Of a DNA stretch of 64,000 nt, positions 15,659 through 25,007 are shown piece after piece. The notes beneath the pieces were generated by a model. It searched no databases, was not told the DNA's origin, and was given only the letters and a program-made list of their open reading frames with translations. Within the stretch, counting starts at the first letter, position 1; each line of letters begins with the position of its first letter. The stretch is from the NCBI RefSeq assembly GCF_001891125.1, contig NZ_CP015247.1:576501-640500 (forward strand), read 5' to 3'. The translations under genes and the position numbers were made by a program. The DNA is from Leuconostoc suionicum. Lineage in GTDB: Bacteria > Bacillota > Bacilli > Lactobacillales > Lactobacillaceae.

Positions 15659-18085
15659 ATGGCATACGATCACAAATCTATTGAAGCCAAGTGGCAAAAA
15701 TATTGGGACGAACACGAAACGTTTAAGGCTCCGGATAAATCAGAAAAAGAAAAATACTACGTTATGGACATGTTCCCATACCCATCAGGACAAGGTTTGC
15801 ATGTGGGCCATCCCGAAGGTTATACGGCGACTGATATTATGAGTCGTTATAAGCGTGCGAAAGGATTTAATGTTTTACATCCAATGGGATGGGACGCATT
15901 TGGATTGCCTGCGGAACAATATGCGATTAAAACAGGCAATAATCCAGCCGGGTTTACTAATAAGAATGTTCAAGTATTTAAAAATCAGATTAAGTCGCTT
16001 GGTTTTTCAATTGATTGGTCGCGTGAAATCAATACAACAGATCCTGAATATTATAAGTGGTCACAATGGATTTTTGAAAAGCTATACGAAAAAGGCTTAG
16101 CTTATGAAGATGAAATCATGGTTAACTGGGCTCCAGATTTTCCAGGTGGTGGTATTGTTGTTGCTAACGAAGAAGTCATCGATGGTAAGACAGAACGTGG
16201 TGGTTATCCAGTTTATCGCAAGCCAATGAAACAATGGGTTTTGCGCATTACAGCTTATGCCGATCGTTTGCTTGAAGACTTGGAAGATTTAGATTGGCCA
16301 GAGGCTATTAAGGAACAACAACGTCACTGGATTGGAAAGTCAATTGGTGCTTCTGTATTCTTCAATATTGCAGATTCAGACAAACAAATTGAAGTTTATA
16401 CTACACGACCAGATACGTTGTTTGGTGCCCAATATATGGTTCTATCACCAGAACATGAACTGGTTGATGAAATCACTACGCCAGAGCAAAAAGAAGCCAT
16501 TACTAACTATAAAAAAGAGGTAGAAACCAAATCTGATTTGGAACGAACAGATTTGAACAAAGACAAGACGGGAGCCTTCACAGGTGCTTATGCTACTAAT
16601 CCAATTAACGGTGAAAAGTTACCAATTTGGATTGCAGACTATGTTTTGTCTTCTTACGGTACTGGTGCTATTATGGCTGTTCCGGCACATGATGATCGTG
16701 ATTGGGAATTTGCTAAAAAGTTCAATTTGCCAATTAAAGCTGTTATTGAAGGTGGCGATGTTGAAGAAGCTGCTTACACTGATGATGGCACGCATATTAA
16801 TTCTGGTTTCTTAGATGGCTTAAATAAGCAAGAAGCCATTGACAAAGCTATTAGCTGGTTGGAAGAACATAATGCTGGTCATCAACAAATTAACTATCGC
16901 TTGCGTGATTGGATCTTCTCACGTCAACGTTATTGGGGTGAACCCATTCCAGTTATTCATTGGGAGGATGGTACACAAACTCTTGTTCCTGAATCAGAAT
17001 TGCCATTGCGTCTACCAGAAATGACACAAGAACAATTAAAACCTTCTGGAACGGGAGAGTCACCATTAGCTAATGCTACTGATTGGTTAAATGTTACTCG
17101 TGAAGATGGTGTTAAGGGGCGTCGTGAGACTAATACAATGCCACAGTGGGCAGGCTCATCATGGTATTTCCTACGTTATGTTGACCCACACAATTCAGAG
17201 GCATTAGCTGATCCTGAAAAGTTAAAGTACTGGATGAATGTTGATTTGTACGTAGGTGGTGCAGAGCACGCTGTGCTACACCTATTGTATGCCCGTTTCT
17301 GGCACAAGTTCTTGTATGACTTAGGCGTTGTACCAACTAAAGAGCCATTCCATAAGTTAGTTAACCAAGGTATGATTTTAGGTGAAAACCACGAAAAAAT
17401 GTCTAAGTCAAAGGGAAATGTTGTTAATCCTGATGAAATTGTTAACAATTATGGTGCAGATACATTACGTGTATACGAAATGTTTATGGGACCGTTAACA
17501 CAAAGTAAGCCATGGTCTGAAGATGGGGTTGCCGGCTCACGTCGTTGGTTAGATCGCGTATGGCGTTTACTGATTGATGATGATAACAAACTTCGTGATC
17601 ATGTGACAACCGTGAACAATGGTGATTTGGATAAAATCTATCATCAAACTGTTAAAAAGGTTTCGGAAGATTTGGAGAATATGCGATTTAACACAGCTAT
17701 TTCTCAATTAATGGTTTTTGTTAATGAAGCATATAAATCAGAAGCTTTACCAGTCAAGTATATGGATGGTTTTGTTCAAATGTTGGCGCCAATTGCGCCA
17801 CACTTAGCTGAAGAACTATGGTCAAAACTTGGACATGAAGAGGACATTAGTTACGTTTCATGGCCAACTTATGACGAAAGTCAGCTTGTTGAAGATAGTG
17901 TGGAAATTATTTTCCAAGTGAATGGTAAAGTACGTGGTAAAGCCACTGTTGCTCGTAACATTGATAAAGATGCTATGCTCGACTATGCTAAGGCTGATGA
18001 AAATGTCCAGAACTTTATTTCTGGTAAGGAAATTCGCAAAATAATTGCTATTCCTGGTAAGTTTGTTAATATTGTGGTAGGTTAA
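15659..18085 (+). CDS. leuS: Leucyl-tRNA synthetase
   Basis: Class I synthetase, 808 residues, charges tRNA-Leu. HVGH (HIGH variant) lies in [17 protein letters not shown] near residue 42, and KMSKSKGN near residue 580. The CP1 editing domain (about 220-420) contains the threonine-rich [10 protein letters not shown] segment. Anticodon-binding and C-terminal domains follow. SD is AAAGGGAAAA. The gene is under T-box control and has only a weak hairpin after it, so read-through into the flippase gene is possible. Confidence 0.97.
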   Translation: MAYDHKSIEAKWQKYWDEHETFKAPDKSEKEKYYVMDMFPYPSGQGLHVGHPEGYTATDIMSRYKRAKGFNVLHPMGWDAFGLPAEQYAIKTGNNPAGFTNKNVQVFKNQIKSLGFSIDWSREINTTDPEYYKWSQWIFEKLYEKGLAYEDEIMVNWAPDFPGGGIVVANEEVIDGKTERGGYPVYRKPMKQWVLRITAYADRLLEDLEDLDWPEAIKEQQRHWIGKSIGASVFFNIADSDKQIEVYTTRPDTLFGAQYMVLSPEHELVDEITTPEQKEAITNYKKEVETKSDLERTDLNKDKTGAFTGAYATNPINGEKLPIWIADYVLSSYGTGAIMAVPAHDDRDWEFAKKFNLPIKAVIEGGDVEEAAYTDDGTHINSGFLDGLNKQEAIDKAISWLEEHNAGHQQINYRLRDWIFSRQRYWGEPIPVIHWEDGTQTLVPESELPLRLPEMTQEQLKPSGTGESPLANATDWLNVTREDGVKGRRETNTMPQWAGSSWYFLRYVDPHNSEALADPEKLKYWMNVDLYVGGAEHAVLHLLYARFWHKFLYDLGVVPTKEPFHKLVNQGMILGENHEKMSKSKGNVVNPDEIVNNYGADTLRVYEMFMGPLTQSKPWSEDGVAGSRRWLDRVWRLLIDDDNKLRDHVTTVNNGDLDKIYHQTVKKVSEDLENMRFNTAISQLMVFVNEAYKSEALPVKYMDGFVQMLAPIAPHLAEELWSKLGHEEDISYVSWPTYDESQLVEDSVEIIFQVNGKVRGKATVARNIDKDAMLDYAKADENVQNFISGKEIRKIIAIPGKFVNIVVG

Positions 18086-18137
18086 GATATCGAGTTAACA
18101 AATTTATACTTTATTGCTAGTTGAATAAAAGCAATAA

Positions 18138-18155
18138 TCCCGCTTTATAGCGGGG
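18138..18155 (+). other. Hairpin between leuS and the flippase gene
   Basis: CCCGCT-TTAT-AGCGGG, followed by GTACATAATT rather than a T run. It is a stable stem but not a convincing intrinsic terminator; it may protect an mRNA end or weaken read-through. Confidence 0.4.
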
Positions 18156-18182
18156 TACATAATTAAAAATGAGGTCTCAAAC

Positions 18183-20126
18183 ATGACGAATGATCAACGT
18201 CCAGAAAAATTCAACGGTAATAGTCGCGTTGATAAAACAGATGTTGACGGTAAAACGTTAACGGCTGATGAAATTCTAGCATTGGCAGGACGGCACTTAC
18301 AAGAAAAGCGTAATCTGGGACCAAAAGCGACACGAAAGTCACGTAGCTATGCTAATGTGCCTCAGCCAACAGAACAAGAAATTTTGGCCATTAAAGAAAA
18401 AAATATTCGTGCACGGCAAAAAATTATAAAAAAGAAACCTAATTTGCAGGTTCCAGAACAACTATCTACTGCGGATAGCTCTCTCGAGAAACAACCAACG
18501 TCACAAGAAAGCAATCAAGCAACATTAATTAAAGGTTCAGCGTGGTTGTCCGTTGGAAACATGGTTTCGCGTGTATTAGGCGTTGTATACTTAATTCCGT
18601 GGATGGCCATGCTTGGTAGCTACGGTACAAGAGCAAACGGTTTATTTAACCAAGGATATACTATCTATGCAATCTTTTTAGCGATAGCTACATTTGGTAT
18701 TCCTGCAGCTATTTCAAAAGTTGTTGCGGAATTGGCAGCTAAAAACGATGTCTACCGATCAAGGCAGTTAACAAGACAATCTATGGCTTTGGGTATTGCA
18801 TTAGGAATAGTGTTTGGTTTGATTTTGTACTTTGCTGCTCCCGCCTTATCCAATAATAATACTGATGTTATTCCAGTACTTCATTCCTTGGCACCAGCGG
18901 TAGCTATTTTTCCTTTAATGTCAATGATCCGTGGTTTATTTCAAGGGCATCAGTTAATGAGTATATCAGCCATGTCACAGGTTATAGAGCAAATTGCTCG
19001 GGTTGCTTACATGCTAGTAATGGCAATTATTGTGTTAAAAGCTGACCCGGATAATTGGACTGGTGTAGTTGTGCAATCAACTTTTGCAGCATTTATTGGT
19101 GCAATTTTTAGTATGTTAGTATTAATGTGGGGATGGGTGAAGTATCGTCATATATTGTCTCGACCAGTGCTTCACTCTGTAAAACACGAAAAAGCTAGAA
19201 CACTCAGTTTGGTACTAAATATTTTGAAAGAATCATGGCCATTCATCATCATTGGCTCTGCTATAACACTATTTCAAGCTGTTGATCAGTATTCATTTTT
19301 TAGCATAATGGATCACTTTTTTTCCATTTCTAAATCGGATTTGTTGGAAAAATTTTCACTCTTTAGTGCAAATCCCAATAAGCTCATAATGATTATTGTG
19401 CCATTTTCAACTAGTATAGCGGCGACGGCGTTACCAATGTTGTCCGGTAGTAAAGCTGCATTAACTTATGAAACGATTCAAGATCAATTAAAGCAAGTGT
19501 TGAAGTTGTTCTCTTTGATTATGTTGCCTAGTGCTTTGGGAATGTATGCAATTGCAGAGCCTTTGTATAAAATGTTCTATCCAATCGAGGCCTCAAACCA
19601 AGAAGGTATTTACATGCTTCAATACTCAACAATCCTGGCATTGGTATTTAGTTTGTTCATGTTGCTTGCGTTTGTATTACAAGCTCTTTCAGAAGTTAAA
19701 ATTGTTATGAAAGCATTCTTTGTTGGCATTATCATTAAAATTGTTTTGCAGATTCCATTGATACGCTATTTTGAAGGTATGGGCGCTTTGATGACGAGCG
19801 TGATTGGCATGTTCATTTCAATTCTCTATATGTTGGACTTTTTGCAAAAGGTTTATGGTGTTTCATTTAGTATGATTGGTAAAGAAATATGGCAGATGTT
19901 TATGGCTTCAGCCCTAATGGCTATTGTTGCCTATATTATCGTCTTTGCTATGGGTAACTTTATTTTCCCAATGGATACAAAGTTCTCGGTTACTGTGACA
20001 ACATTTAGTGCGGTCTTGATTGGTGGCGCTTTGTTAATCATAATGTATTTGCGAATGGGCTTGGGAGATGAGTTATTAGGCCGAAGAATGCGTTATATTC
20101 CTAAAATATTGCAACCAAAGCGATGA
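18183..20126 (+). CDS. MurJ/YtgP-like polysaccharide flippase with long cytoplasmic N-terminus
   Basis: 647 residues. From about 112 onward it is a MOP-superfamily protein with about 14 TM helices, beginning IKGSAWLSVGNMVSRVLGVV as in YtgP (MurJ) of Bacillus, the lipid II flippase for peptidoglycan synthesis. The first 110 or so residues are polar, Lys-, Gln- and Arg-rich and probably unstructured, an extension absent from the Bacillus protein. The start follows GAGGT by 8 bases. The terminator hairpin overlaps the stop codon. A lipid II role is inferred from family; export of other polysaccharide units cannot be excluded. Confidence 0.85.
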   Translation: MTNDQRPEKFNGNSRVDKTDVDGKTLTADEILALAGRHLQEKRNLGPKATRKSRSYANVPQPTEQEILAIKEKNIRARQKIIKKKPNLQVPEQLSTADSSLEKQPTSQESNQATLIKGSAWLSVGNMVSRVLGVVYLIPWMAMLGSYGTRANGLFNQGYTIYAIFLAIATFGIPAAISKVVAELAAKNDVYRSRQLTRQSMALGIALGIVFGLILYFAAPALSNNNTDVIPVLHSLAPAVAIFPLMSMIRGLFQGHQLMSISAMSQVIEQIARVAYMLVMAIIVLKADPDNWTGVVVQSTFAAFIGAIFSMLVLMWGWVKYRHILSRPVLHSVKHEKARTLSLVLNILKESWPFIIIGSAITLFQAVDQYSFFSIMDHFFSISKSDLLEKFSLFSANPNKLIMIIVPFSTSIAATALPMLSGSKAALTYETIQDQLKQVLKLFSLIMLPSALGMYAIAEPLYKMFYPIEASNQEGIYMLQYSTILALVFSLFMLLAFVLQALSEVKIVMKAFFVGIIIKIVLQIPLIRYFEGMGALMTSVIGMFISILYMLDFLQKVYGVSFSMIGKEIWQMFMASALMAIVAYIIVFAMGNFIFPMDTKFSVTVTTFSAVLIGGALLIIMYLRMGLGDELLGRRMRYIPKILQPKR

Positions 20127-20145
20127 TTGTTCATCGCTTTTTTTT
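20117..20145 (+). terminator. Terminator overlapping the flippase stop codon
   Basis: AAAGCGATGA-TTGT-TCATCGCTTT followed by more T residues. The TGA stop (20124-20126) is inside the left arm of the stem. Confidence 0.92.
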
Positions 20146-20216
20146 AATGATAAATAAGACCTTTAAAGACAATAAAAAATTCTTAAGATAGTACTTTTTA
20201 AGGATTATATAGGGTA

Positions 20217-20225
20217 TGCTAAAAT
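20217..20225 (+). promoter_or_regulatory. Extended -10 promoter of the lemA-htpX cluster
   Basis: TGCTAAAAT, 37 bases ahead of the first gene, with no clear -35. It is the only promoter-like element I see before the four genes 20262-23504. Confidence 0.6.
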
Positions 20226-20261
20226 TAAGTTTTAAATTAAGCTTTTAGCGGAGGCAAAACA

Positions 20262-21110
20262 ATGACAGATTCTCAAACTGTGTTGCAGCCAGAATTAATC
20301 AATCGGCTCGATAGTAAAATTATGTACCTCGGACAATTACAGTCTGCTGTAATGAACCAACAGGTGCCCCAAGTATATGAATTACTCGACTCCAAAAAAT
20401 TTAACGAGCAAATTCGCCAACGTCCTCATGCAGATTCTAATGCTTTACTCGCCCAAATGGTTACTGACATTCATGATAATCTGGCAATTTTCTTAGCACC
20501 TGAATTATTGAAATATTTAAAACAACAGTTTAATTTTTTTGATTTTGTGGCAACTAGCGATGAACCATCAATTTATAAAGTGTATATTGGTACTTGGTGG
20601 GATCACCGCCAATTTGCAATATTAGATGTGTTGTCGCTCACGTTAACAATTAATAAAAAAATAGTCGGCGAATGGCAAGAAACAATTAAATTGCCAACTG
20701 GGTCAAACATCAATGATATTCAGATTCGTGAAATAAAACAAATTACGAATGGCTTACAAACTTTTTTGGACGATGAAACTAAACGGAATTTAGAAGTGCA
20801 AGTTTTAAATGATCAGTTAGCTCAACTAAAAGAAAATAAATCTGGACTGTTAGGGCGTACTGATAAAAAGGCCCGGGAAGAATTAGAAAATAAACGTGAT
20901 TTGTTGTTGGCTTCGCAGCAAAGAGTTCCTGAAGTAAAAGCTAAGTTGGCTGAACACGAATCCGAAATGCTTCAATTGGAAAAAGATGACGCTTTACGTC
21001 ACTTAGAAATCGAAGAAATATTGTCACATTTTGATGACATTGACGCTTTCATTCAAAAAGTAGATCACCTTTATGTAGACTACTTGAAAACACTATTGCA
21101 GAAGAAATAA
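20262..21110 (+). CDS. Unrecognised cytosolic protein with central coiled coil
   Basis: 282 residues, no signal peptide, no TM segment. An alpha/beta-looking N-terminal half contains FVATSDEPSIYKVYIGTWWD and ILDVLSLTLTINKKIVGEW (about 95-140). From about 175 to 255 the sequence is charged and heptad-like (LNDQLAQLKENKSGLLGRTD and onward), a probable coiled coil. A strong SD (GGAGG) precedes the ATG. Only one base separates its stop from the next gene, so the products are probably made together. Association with lemA-htpX is positional evidence only. Confidence 0.8.
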   Translation: MTDSQTVLQPELINRLDSKIMYLGQLQSAVMNQQVPQVYELLDSKKFNEQIRQRPHADSNALLAQMVTDIHDNLAIFLAPELLKYLKQQFNFFDFVATSDEPSIYKVYIGTWWDHRQFAILDVLSLTLTINKKIVGEWQETIKLPTGSNINDIQIREIKQITNGLQTFLDDETKRNLEVQVLNDQLAQLKENKSGLLGRTDKKAREELENKRDLLLASQQRVPEVKAKLAEHESEMLQLEKDDALRHLEIEEILSHFDDIDAFIQKVDHLYVDYLKTLLQKK

Positions 21111-21111
21111 C

Positions 21112-22026
21112 ATGAATTTTGATACTTATAGCTATTCACAACAATTGAAAAAAGACTTAGAAGTGTTTCAAAGGTGGCAGGTGTTAATTGAAGCACTTTC
21201 TGAAGCCAATCAGACTGCTGAAATACTAGATATTACAAAAAAAATATTGGCTTTTGACGTGCATAAATCAGAAATTATGCGTGTAGCGAGTGAACATTGG
21301 TACCCCAATACACATTGGATTGCTGTGGCTTTCTCAAATTTAGCTAAAATGACCTCGCTATCACATACGCAAGTCATTTTACCAAAGATGCAAAAAGTGG
21401 CTGAACTCCATTTTGAAGAATTTCCAAACGCGGCTTTCCAATTTACCAAGGCACCTTTAGCTGCAGGAGGTTATTATTTAGAAGAAATATCTCAAAATTT
21501 ACGCGTTGTATACTGGGATATCGTCAATAAACGTTTTTACTTAGACACTGTGCATTTCATGAAGTTAGTGCAAACAGAAGCCATTCAAATCGCTGGTGTT
21601 GAGGCATTAACTATTTTTCAAAAGCGCTTAACAGCAATTAGCTATCTTCTGAAAGATAACGAATATGATATTGACATTATCGGACTTGATATGACCGATA
21701 ATCAAAATTTGATGATGCAGCAAAAGGACTTGTCAGCTGAAATACTTGATAGCTTGTTTGTTGAGGCGGCAAAGCAAAACTTTGTCTTAACGTTATTACA
21801 AAATAATAAGGACGGAGCGGTATTAAAAATAGGCTCTGTATCATTAGAGATTATTCAGCACCGTGACCAACAAGAGCACGCGGTCTGGCAATATGATATC
21901 ATTGATAATAATAAACGTGTTACTATTTATACACTGTTTCAACAATTACCTTTTTTTGCCAAATGGTATGAAAAATGGTTTAATGAAGTTGGTTTGAAGG
22001 ATAAACGTGCAGTTTTTGTGGATTAA
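21112..22026 (+). CDS. Unrecognised cytosolic protein linked to LemA-HtpX
   Basis: 304 residues, soluble, mixed alpha/beta, no recognisable catalytic motif. It starts MNFDTYSYSQQLKKDLEVFQ, has a Trp/Tyr-rich core (YLEEISQNLRVVYWDIVNKR, about 125-144), and a C-terminal half resembling a binding domain rather than an enzyme. Its ATG follows the preceding stop by one base, and lemA follows 36 bases downstream with its own SD (AGAGG). Conserved coupling of all four genes would argue for a shared membrane quality-control role, but this is inference. Confidence 0.78.
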   Translation: MNFDTYSYSQQLKKDLEVFQRWQVLIEALSEANQTAEILDITKKILAFDVHKSEIMRVASEHWYPNTHWIAVAFSNLAKMTSLSHTQVILPKMQKVAELHFEEFPNAAFQFTKAPLAAGGYYLEEISQNLRVVYWDIVNKRFYLDTVHFMKLVQTEAIQIAGVEALTIFQKRLTAISYLLKDNEYDIDIIGLDMTDNQNLMMQQKDLSAEILDSLFVEAAKQNFVLTLLQNNKDGAVLKIGSVSLEIIQHRDQQEHAVWQYDIIDNNKRVTIYTLFQQLPFFAKWYEKWFNEVGLKDKRAVFVD

Positions 22027-22062
22027 AGCCAAAACTGGCATCGATTAGAAAGAGGAAACATT

Positions 22063-22611
22063 ATGACAATACTGATTATAATTGCAATCGTTGTAATTAT
22101 CGCTGTTGCTTGGGTTAGCATTTACAATTCGCTTGTAAAAACACGCATGCAAACAAAAGAATCTTGGAGCCAGATTGACGTTCAATTAAAGCGTCGTAAT
22201 GATTTGATTCCAAATTTAGTGGAAACTGTTAAGGGGTACGCTAAGCATGAAAGCGGTACGTTAGAAGAAGTAACAAAGCTCCGTCAAGAGGTGGAACGTG
22301 CCGCAACGCCGGCCGATAAAATGGTTGCCTCAAACCAATTGACTGGCGTTCTATCTGGATTTTTTGCCCGTGCTGAAGCTTATCCTGATTTAAAAGCTAA
22401 TACAAACTTTACAAAGTTGCAAGAAGAACTAACAAACACTGAAAACAAAATTGCCTACTCACGTCAGTTGTTTAATTCAACAACAGCACTTTACAATACG
22501 AAGTTACAACAATTTCCAAGTAATATTGTTGCGGGAATTCATCACTTTGAACCTAGTGAATTTTTGCAAGTACCAGAAGCTGAGAAAGAAGTCCCTACGG
22601 TTAAGTTCTAA
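22063..22611 (+). CDS. lemA: LemA family protein
   Basis: 182 residues: one N-terminal TM helix (about 2-22), then a helical-bundle domain. The LemA hallmarks are present: [20 protein letters not shown] (about 38-57) and [20 protein letters not shown] (about 127-146). LemA proteins occur next to HtpX-type proteases in many Firmicutes, but their biochemical role is not settled. The last codon is fused to the htpX start: stop TAA and ATG share a base (TAATG). Confidence 0.93.
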   Translation: MTILIIIAIVVIIAVAWVSIYNSLVKTRMQTKESWSQIDVQLKRRNDLIPNLVETVKGYAKHESGTLEEVTKLRQEVERAATPADKMVASNQLTGVLSGFFARAEAYPDLKANTNFTKLQEELTNTENKIAYSRQLFNSTTALYNTKLQQFPSNIVAGIHHFEPSEFLQVPEAEKEVPTVKF

Positions 22612-23504
22612 TGTTGTATCAACAAATACAATCAAATAAACGGCGCACCATTGTATTATTATTTGTATTTTTTATTTTGGTAGCCTTAGTTGGAGCTGCA
22701 GTGGGTTTCCTATTGCTTAATTCCTTAGAAGCTGGCGTAGTTGCGGCCATAGTTATTGGTGCTATTTACACGATTATTATGGTTAGTAATTCAACTAATG
22801 TAGTCATGGCGATGAACCATGGCCATGAAATCAAAAATGCTGACCAATATCCAGAACTGTGGCACACAGTTGAGGACATGGCGATGGTTGCTCAAGTACC
22901 AATGCCACGGGTATTTATTATTGATGATGATAGTCCTAATGCTTTTGCTACCGGAAATAATCCTGAGCATTCGGCAGTTGCTGCCACTACTGGGCTACTG
23001 AGGATTATGAACCGAAGCGAGTTAGAGGGTGTTATCGCTCACGAAATGAGTCATGTGCGTAACTATGATATTCGAATTTCAACTATTGCTTTAGCCTTAG
23101 CCGCTGCTATCACATTATTAACTAATATTGGTGGTAATTGGTGGCTTTGGGGCAGTGGCGACAGGCGACGGAATGATGATCGTAATGGCGGTGGTGGTTT
23201 ACAAATACTGTTGTTAGTATTTTCGATTTTAATGATGGTTTTAGCACCGTTAGCTGCAGCAGCAATTCAAATGGCGATTTCACGTAACCGTGAATATCTT
23301 GCTGATGCTGGTAGTGCGGAGTTAACGAGAAATCCACAAGGATTAATTTCAGCATTACGAAAATTAGGTAACGCACAGCCGATGAAGGATGTGGATTCTT
23401 CATCAGCTGCATTGTATATTAGTAATCCTTTGAAGAACAAGGAGCGTTTGTTTGACACGCATCCACCAATTGAAGAACGTATTGATCGTTTAGAAAAAAT
23501 GTAA
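22611..23504 (+). CDS. htpX: HtpX-like M48 membrane zinc metalloprotease
   Basis: 297 residues. Two TM helices (about 11-33 and 40-60) precede the catalytic domain. HEMSH at 144-148 supplies the zinc ligands and catalytic Glu; the third ligand is Glu in [10 protein letters not shown] second hydrophobic pair follows near 156-225, with a Gly/Arg/Asn-rich loop between its helices. HtpX degrades damaged membrane proteins. It is translationally coupled to lemA and ends the four-gene cluster before a strong terminator. Confidence 0.95.
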   Translation: MLYQQIQSNKRRTIVLLFVFFILVALVGAAVGFLLLNSLEAGVVAAIVIGAIYTIIMVSNSTNVVMAMNHGHEIKNADQYPELWHTVEDMAMVAQVPMPRVFIIDDDSPNAFATGNNPEHSAVAATTGLLRIMNRSELEGVIAHEMSHVRNYDIRISTIALALAAAITLLTNIGGNWWLWGSGDRRRNDDRNGGGGLQILLLVFSILMMVLAPLAAAAIQMAISRNREYLADAGSAELTRNPQGLISALRKLGNAQPMKDVDSSSAALYISNPLKNKERLFDTHPPIEERIDRLEKM

Positions 23505-23536
23505 AACACGTAAAGGTGAATATAATTGAGCAAAAC

Positions 23537-23569
23537 AAAAAAGTCACGAACATATTCGTGACTTTTTTT
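23537..23569 (+). terminator. Terminator after htpX
   Basis: AAAAAAGTCACGAA-CATA-TTCGTGACTTTTTTT, perfect stem with T run. Confidence 0.93.
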
Positions 23570-23616
23570 GTTATGATAAAGGATGATGTAATTTGAATTT
23601 TGTGGAGTGTTGGGCG

Positions 23617-24594
23617 ATGAAAAATATTAAAATTAACTGGCGAAAAGTACTGCTTACGGTACTCATCTTTTTTGCTAGTTCAGCTGTACAAGTAGTTGGA
23701 TTAAACGCTTTTTTAATTCCTAATAATGTTTTCTCGGGTGGATTTAACGGTATTGCGCAGCTATTATCTTTGTTCTCCCAAAACTTTTTCCACGTTAGCA
23801 TGCCTACTGGAACATTTATTATGATATTCAACATCCCAGTTGGAATTGTTGGTTGGAAAATGATTGGTGGCAAATTTACAATATTGAGCTTTGCTAATTC
23901 ACTATTCGTATCTGCTGTCCAAATTATTGCGCCGACGCAAGCTTTAACCACAAATCCGCTGTTAGCAGCCTTATTTGGAGGTTTATTAATTGGTGCTTCG
24001 ATTGGTTTAGCCATGAGGTATGGATTTTCAACAGGTGGCATGGATATTGTCGCGATGGTCGTTCAAAAGCGAACCGGAAAATCGATTGGTGCGTTGATGA
24101 ACGTGATTAATTTCGGCGTTGTTGTTATTGCTGGTTCATTTATAGGCTGGCAAAATGCCTTATTCACAATCATTGGTATTTATGCAACCGGTCGTGTTGT
24201 TGACACGCTGTATACTGGTTATCAGAAGTTGACGGCAATGATTGTGACCTCCAAAGGGGATGAAGTCGTTGCAGAGTTGCACAAAGACCTAATCCGAGGA
24301 ATTACCATTTTGCCATCGAAAGGCGCCTATACAAAACGTGATTCGACAACATTAATGATGGTTCTTTCTCGTTACGAGTTATTTGAAATGCAAGAGGTCG
24401 TCCATCGGGCTGATCCAAAAGCGTTTATTAATTTAATGAATACAGTTAGTGTTTCAGGGGAGTTTCTTGATGCTGACCGTCAACTGCAGATGAAGCGCGC
24501 GGTTGCTGTTCCAAAAGTTGAAACCGTCGAGGCGCAGATTGAAGCTGAACAGCGGCTAGAAGAGCAACTTGAAAATTTAGATGATAAAAAGTAA
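23617..24594 (+). CDS. YitT family membrane protein (DUF161/DUF2179)
   Basis: 325 residues. Five or six TM helices make up the first 200 residues, with the family segment LNAFLIPNNVFSGGFNGIAQ (about 31-50) and RYGFSTGGMDI. A cytosolic DUF2179 domain follows (ITILPSKGAYTKRDSTTLMM, near 240-260). The C-terminal 30 residues are charged and coiled-coil-like. The start is ATG 23617, behind TGGAG; an in-frame TTG at 23593 lacks an SD. The function of the family is not established. Confidence 0.88.
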   Translation: MKNIKINWRKVLLTVLIFFASSAVQVVGLNAFLIPNNVFSGGFNGIAQLLSLFSQNFFHVSMPTGTFIMIFNIPVGIVGWKMIGGKFTILSFANSLFVSAVQIIAPTQALTTNPLLAALFGGLLIGASIGLAMRYGFSTGGMDIVAMVVQKRTGKSIGALMNVINFGVVVIAGSFIGWQNALFTIIGIYATGRVVDTLYTGYQKLTAMIVTSKGDEVVAELHKDLIRGITILPSKGAYTKRDSTTLMMVLSRYELFEMQEVVHRADPKAFINLMNTVSVSGEFLDADRQLQMKRAVAVPKVETVEAQIEAEQRLEEQLENLDDKK

Positions 24595-24621
24595 AATATA
24601 GGAAATAGAAGGAGAATATTT

Positions 24622-24807
24622 ATGCCAATAGTACAAGTCGAATTGCTTGAAGGTCGTACTCACGAACAACTTGCCAAAATGGTGAAAGACATTACCAATG
24701 TAATTGTTGAAGATGCAGGTGCATCACGAGAAGCTGTTCACGTTATTTTACGCGAAATGCCAAAAGACCATTATGCGGTTGGTGGTGTCTTGAAAAGTGA
24801 CCAATAA
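24622..24807 (+). CDS. 4-oxalocrotonate tautomerase family protein
   Basis: 61 residues. After removal of Met the N-terminus is Pro (MPIVQVELLEGRTHEQ), the catalytic base of this superfamily; the Arg residues around positions 11 and 39 that bind substrate in homologues are also present. It probably forms a hexamer. A strong SD (AGAAGGAG) lies 8 bases upstream. The physiological substrate in lactic acid bacteria is unknown. It is likely cotranscribed with the YitT gene 27 bases upstream. Confidence 0.92.
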   Translation: MPIVQVELLEGRTHEQLAKMVKDITNVIVEDAGASREAVHVILREMPKDHYAVGGVLKSDQ

Positions 24808-24825
24808 TTTTATTACAAACGATTA

Positions 24826-24857
24826 AAAACAGGGAATTTTATTCACCCTGTTTTTTT
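24826..24857 (+). terminator. Terminator after the tautomerase gene
   Basis: AACAGGG and CCCTGTT pair across an 11-base loop, followed by a T run. Confidence 0.85.
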
Positions 24858-25007
24858 GTAGAAATAAAATTTCAAGTTAGTAACAATAGTGCATTCCTTA
24901 TGTTTTTTTAACAATTTCATGATAGAATTAAAATGTTAAGAAAAATTTAAACATTGAGAGTAAAAATAACACTGATTGTGGTGTTTAGAGTGGAAAGGTA
25001 GGGAAAT

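Noticed and set aside
18138-18155. leuS terminator
   Set aside because: The hairpin lacks a T run, so I list it only as a hairpin.
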